From positions 913,818-977,817 of the forward strand of contig NW_004451012.1 in assembly GCF_000321225.1 (NCBI RefSeq): a stretch of DNA of 64,000 nt, in the 5' to 3' direction. The notes below the pieces were generated by a model. The model did no database searches, was not told where the DNA came from, and saw only the letters and a program-made list of their open reading frames with translations. The DNA is from Odobenus rosmarus divergens. Taxonomy: Eukaryota > Chordata > Mammalia > Carnivora > Odobenidae. This document shows, in pieces, positions 62,895 to 64,000 of this stretch (positions are counted from its first letter, which is position 1; every line of letters starts with the position of its first letter). The translations under genes were made by a program, and so were the position numbers.

Positions 62895-63301
62895 TAAAAG
62901 AGAGTTTTGCTGAATATGGTATTCTTACTTAACAGTTTTTTTTTTCTCTTGTCATCCCACTCCCTTCTAGCCTGCAAGGTTTCTGATGATAAATCTGCTA
63001 TATAGTCTTATGAGGGTACTATTGTATATGACACGTTATTCTCTTGCTGCTTTCAAAATTGTCGTAGACTTAACAATTTGATTACAGTGTGTCTCAGTGT
63101 GGATTTCTTTGGGCTTTTCAGATCTAGATGTTTATTTCCTTCTCTAGATTTAGGAAGAGGTTTTTAGCCATTATTTCTTTGTATAAGTTTTCTGGACCTC
63201 TCCCTCTCTCTCTCTCTGCTCTTTCCAGAACTTCCACAATTCATATATTGCCAGCTTGATGGCTTCCTATAATTTCCTTGAGCTTCTTCGCTCTTTTTAT
63301 T

Positions 63302-63508
63302 TTTTAAAAAATTTATTTGAGAGAGAGAGTGCACATGTGGGGCGGGTTGAGGGGGTGGTTGGTACAGAGGGAGGAGAGAGAGAATCCCAATTAGACTCCG
63401 CACTGAGCATGGAGCCTGTCGTGGAGCTTAATCTCACGACCCTGAGATCATGACCTGAGCCAAAATCAAGAGTCAGATGCTTAACCAGCTGAGCCACTCA
63501 GGCACCCT
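63302..63508 (-). mobile_element. Older carnivore SINE inside the old L1
   Basis: Antisense SINE of the AAAATCAAGAGTCAGATGCT subtype, ending GAGCCACTCAGGCACCCT. Confidence 0.92.
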
Positions 63509-64000
63509 ATTCTTTTTTCTATTTTCCCCTCTGACTGAATGATTTCTCACTGTATTTGAGTTCACTGATCCTTTCTTCTAATTGATTTAGTCTCCTGTGG
63601 AATCCTTTCAGTTAATTCTTCAGTGCAGTTGTTATGTTCTTCAGTTCCATTATTTCTGTTTCATATTTTTTTAATATATTATCTTTGTTGAAATTACCAC
63701 TTTGTTCATTCACTGTTCTCTAAACATTGGTGAGAGTTAATTTTAAGTCTCTGTCAGGTAATTCATATAACTCTATTTATTAGGGTCAGTTTCTGGAATT
63801 TTATCTTGTTCCTTTTTTTGGAACATCTTTGCTTGATTCTTCATTTTTCTTGACTCTCTGTGTTGGTGTCTGCATATTAGGAAAACGAGGTACCTCCAGT
63901 CTTTACAGACTTGCCTCATACAGGAGAAGACTTCTACCAATCAGCCTGGCCAGAGACTCTAGGGACCTCTACCAACTCTTTCCCTCCCCAGAGAAAAGCA

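Larger units (their letters stand above)
60198..63990 (-). mobile_element. Old antisense L1 mosaic
   Basis: L1M-like sequence in antisense: TTGGTTATTGTGAATAGTGC, GAAGTAGGATTGCAGGATCA, TTCCCACCAGCAATGCAC, ATTTTGTTGAGGAGTTTTGC, TTGGAAGAGTTTGGAAAGAA, GTGTCTCAGTGTGGATTTCT and TTTAGCCATTATTTCTTTG. It is broken by stops and by later insertions (SINEs at 60296 and 63302, an L1 end at 62673, microsatellites at 60884 and 62191). No working ORF remains. Confidence 0.85.
53109..64000 (+). other. EYS: 5' part of EYS intron 29 (partial)
   Basis: Begins with GTATTT. No further EYS exon was found: the expected next exon should carry the LamG-closing GCI motif, and I see no such reading frame. It holds a SINE at 53141, L2 pieces (54250-55110 and 59365-59895), an L1 end (57150-57345), an MLT1 LTR (57482-57836) and a long old antisense L1 (60198 to the window end) with younger insertions. 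The spans 53290-54240, 55200-57140 and 57840-59360 look like plain AT-rich intron; 55130-55195 is a very AT-rich TTAATATTAAT-like patch. Confidence 0.75.

Overview
This is vertebrate nuclear DNA from a carnivoran, almost entirely intronic. The tRNA-derived carnivore SINE (SINEC/CAN type, with a head reading like GCGCCTGGGTGGCTCAG) occurs 18 times in near-complete form. There are also several 5'-truncated carnivore L1 3' ends, and older mammalian repeats (MLT1, L2, MIR, hAT-Charlie). The SINE subtype and the L1 3' end suggest an arctoid (seal, bear or mustelid group) rather than a cat. That placement is an inference from remembered consensus sequences.

The only protein-coding content I can support is three exons on the + strand, at 6314-6504, 10440-10528 and 52958-53108. 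Their splice phases are mutually compatible (start in phase 1, then 0, 2, 0) and they join into one open reading frame of 431 nt. The protein is laminin-G-like, and I recognise it as part of the first LamG region of EYS (eyes shut homolog, a photoreceptor extracellular-matrix protein). By my recollection of the human cDNA these are exons 27, 28 and 29. The window therefore holds the end of intron 26 (1-6313), intron 27 (3.9 kb), intron 28 (42.4 kb) and the start of intron 29 (53109 onward). The very large introns fit EYS.

Region by region: 1-6.3 kb is AT-rich intron with one tiny L1 and one SINE. 6.5-10.4 kb carries a hAT fossil, L2 and MIR fragments and, about 200 bp before exon 28, a 79-nt alternating purine-pyrimidine tract. 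10.5-53 kb is a dense repeat graveyard. It includes MLT1 LTRs, an L2 copy, a four-SINE array at 36-37.1 kb, a twin-primed L1 at 35.2-35.7 kb and a microsatellite at 37.8-38.0 kb. 46.9-52.3 kb contains three L1 3' ends whose target-site duplications are paired the wrong way round, next to a 50-N gap. 53.1-60 kb holds a SINE 32 bp after exon 29, L2 copies and an L1 end. 60.2-64 kb is mostly an old antisense L1 mosaic.

The most notable observation is that the L1 flanks at 46.9-52.3 kb show that two intronic segments (47.8-51.2 kb and 51.3-51.9 kb) are very probably swapped in this assembly. I found no novel gene system, RNA gene or CRISPR array. The short ORFs elsewhere are repeat-derived or chance. 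Repeat family names come from pattern recognition and were not confirmed by a search.
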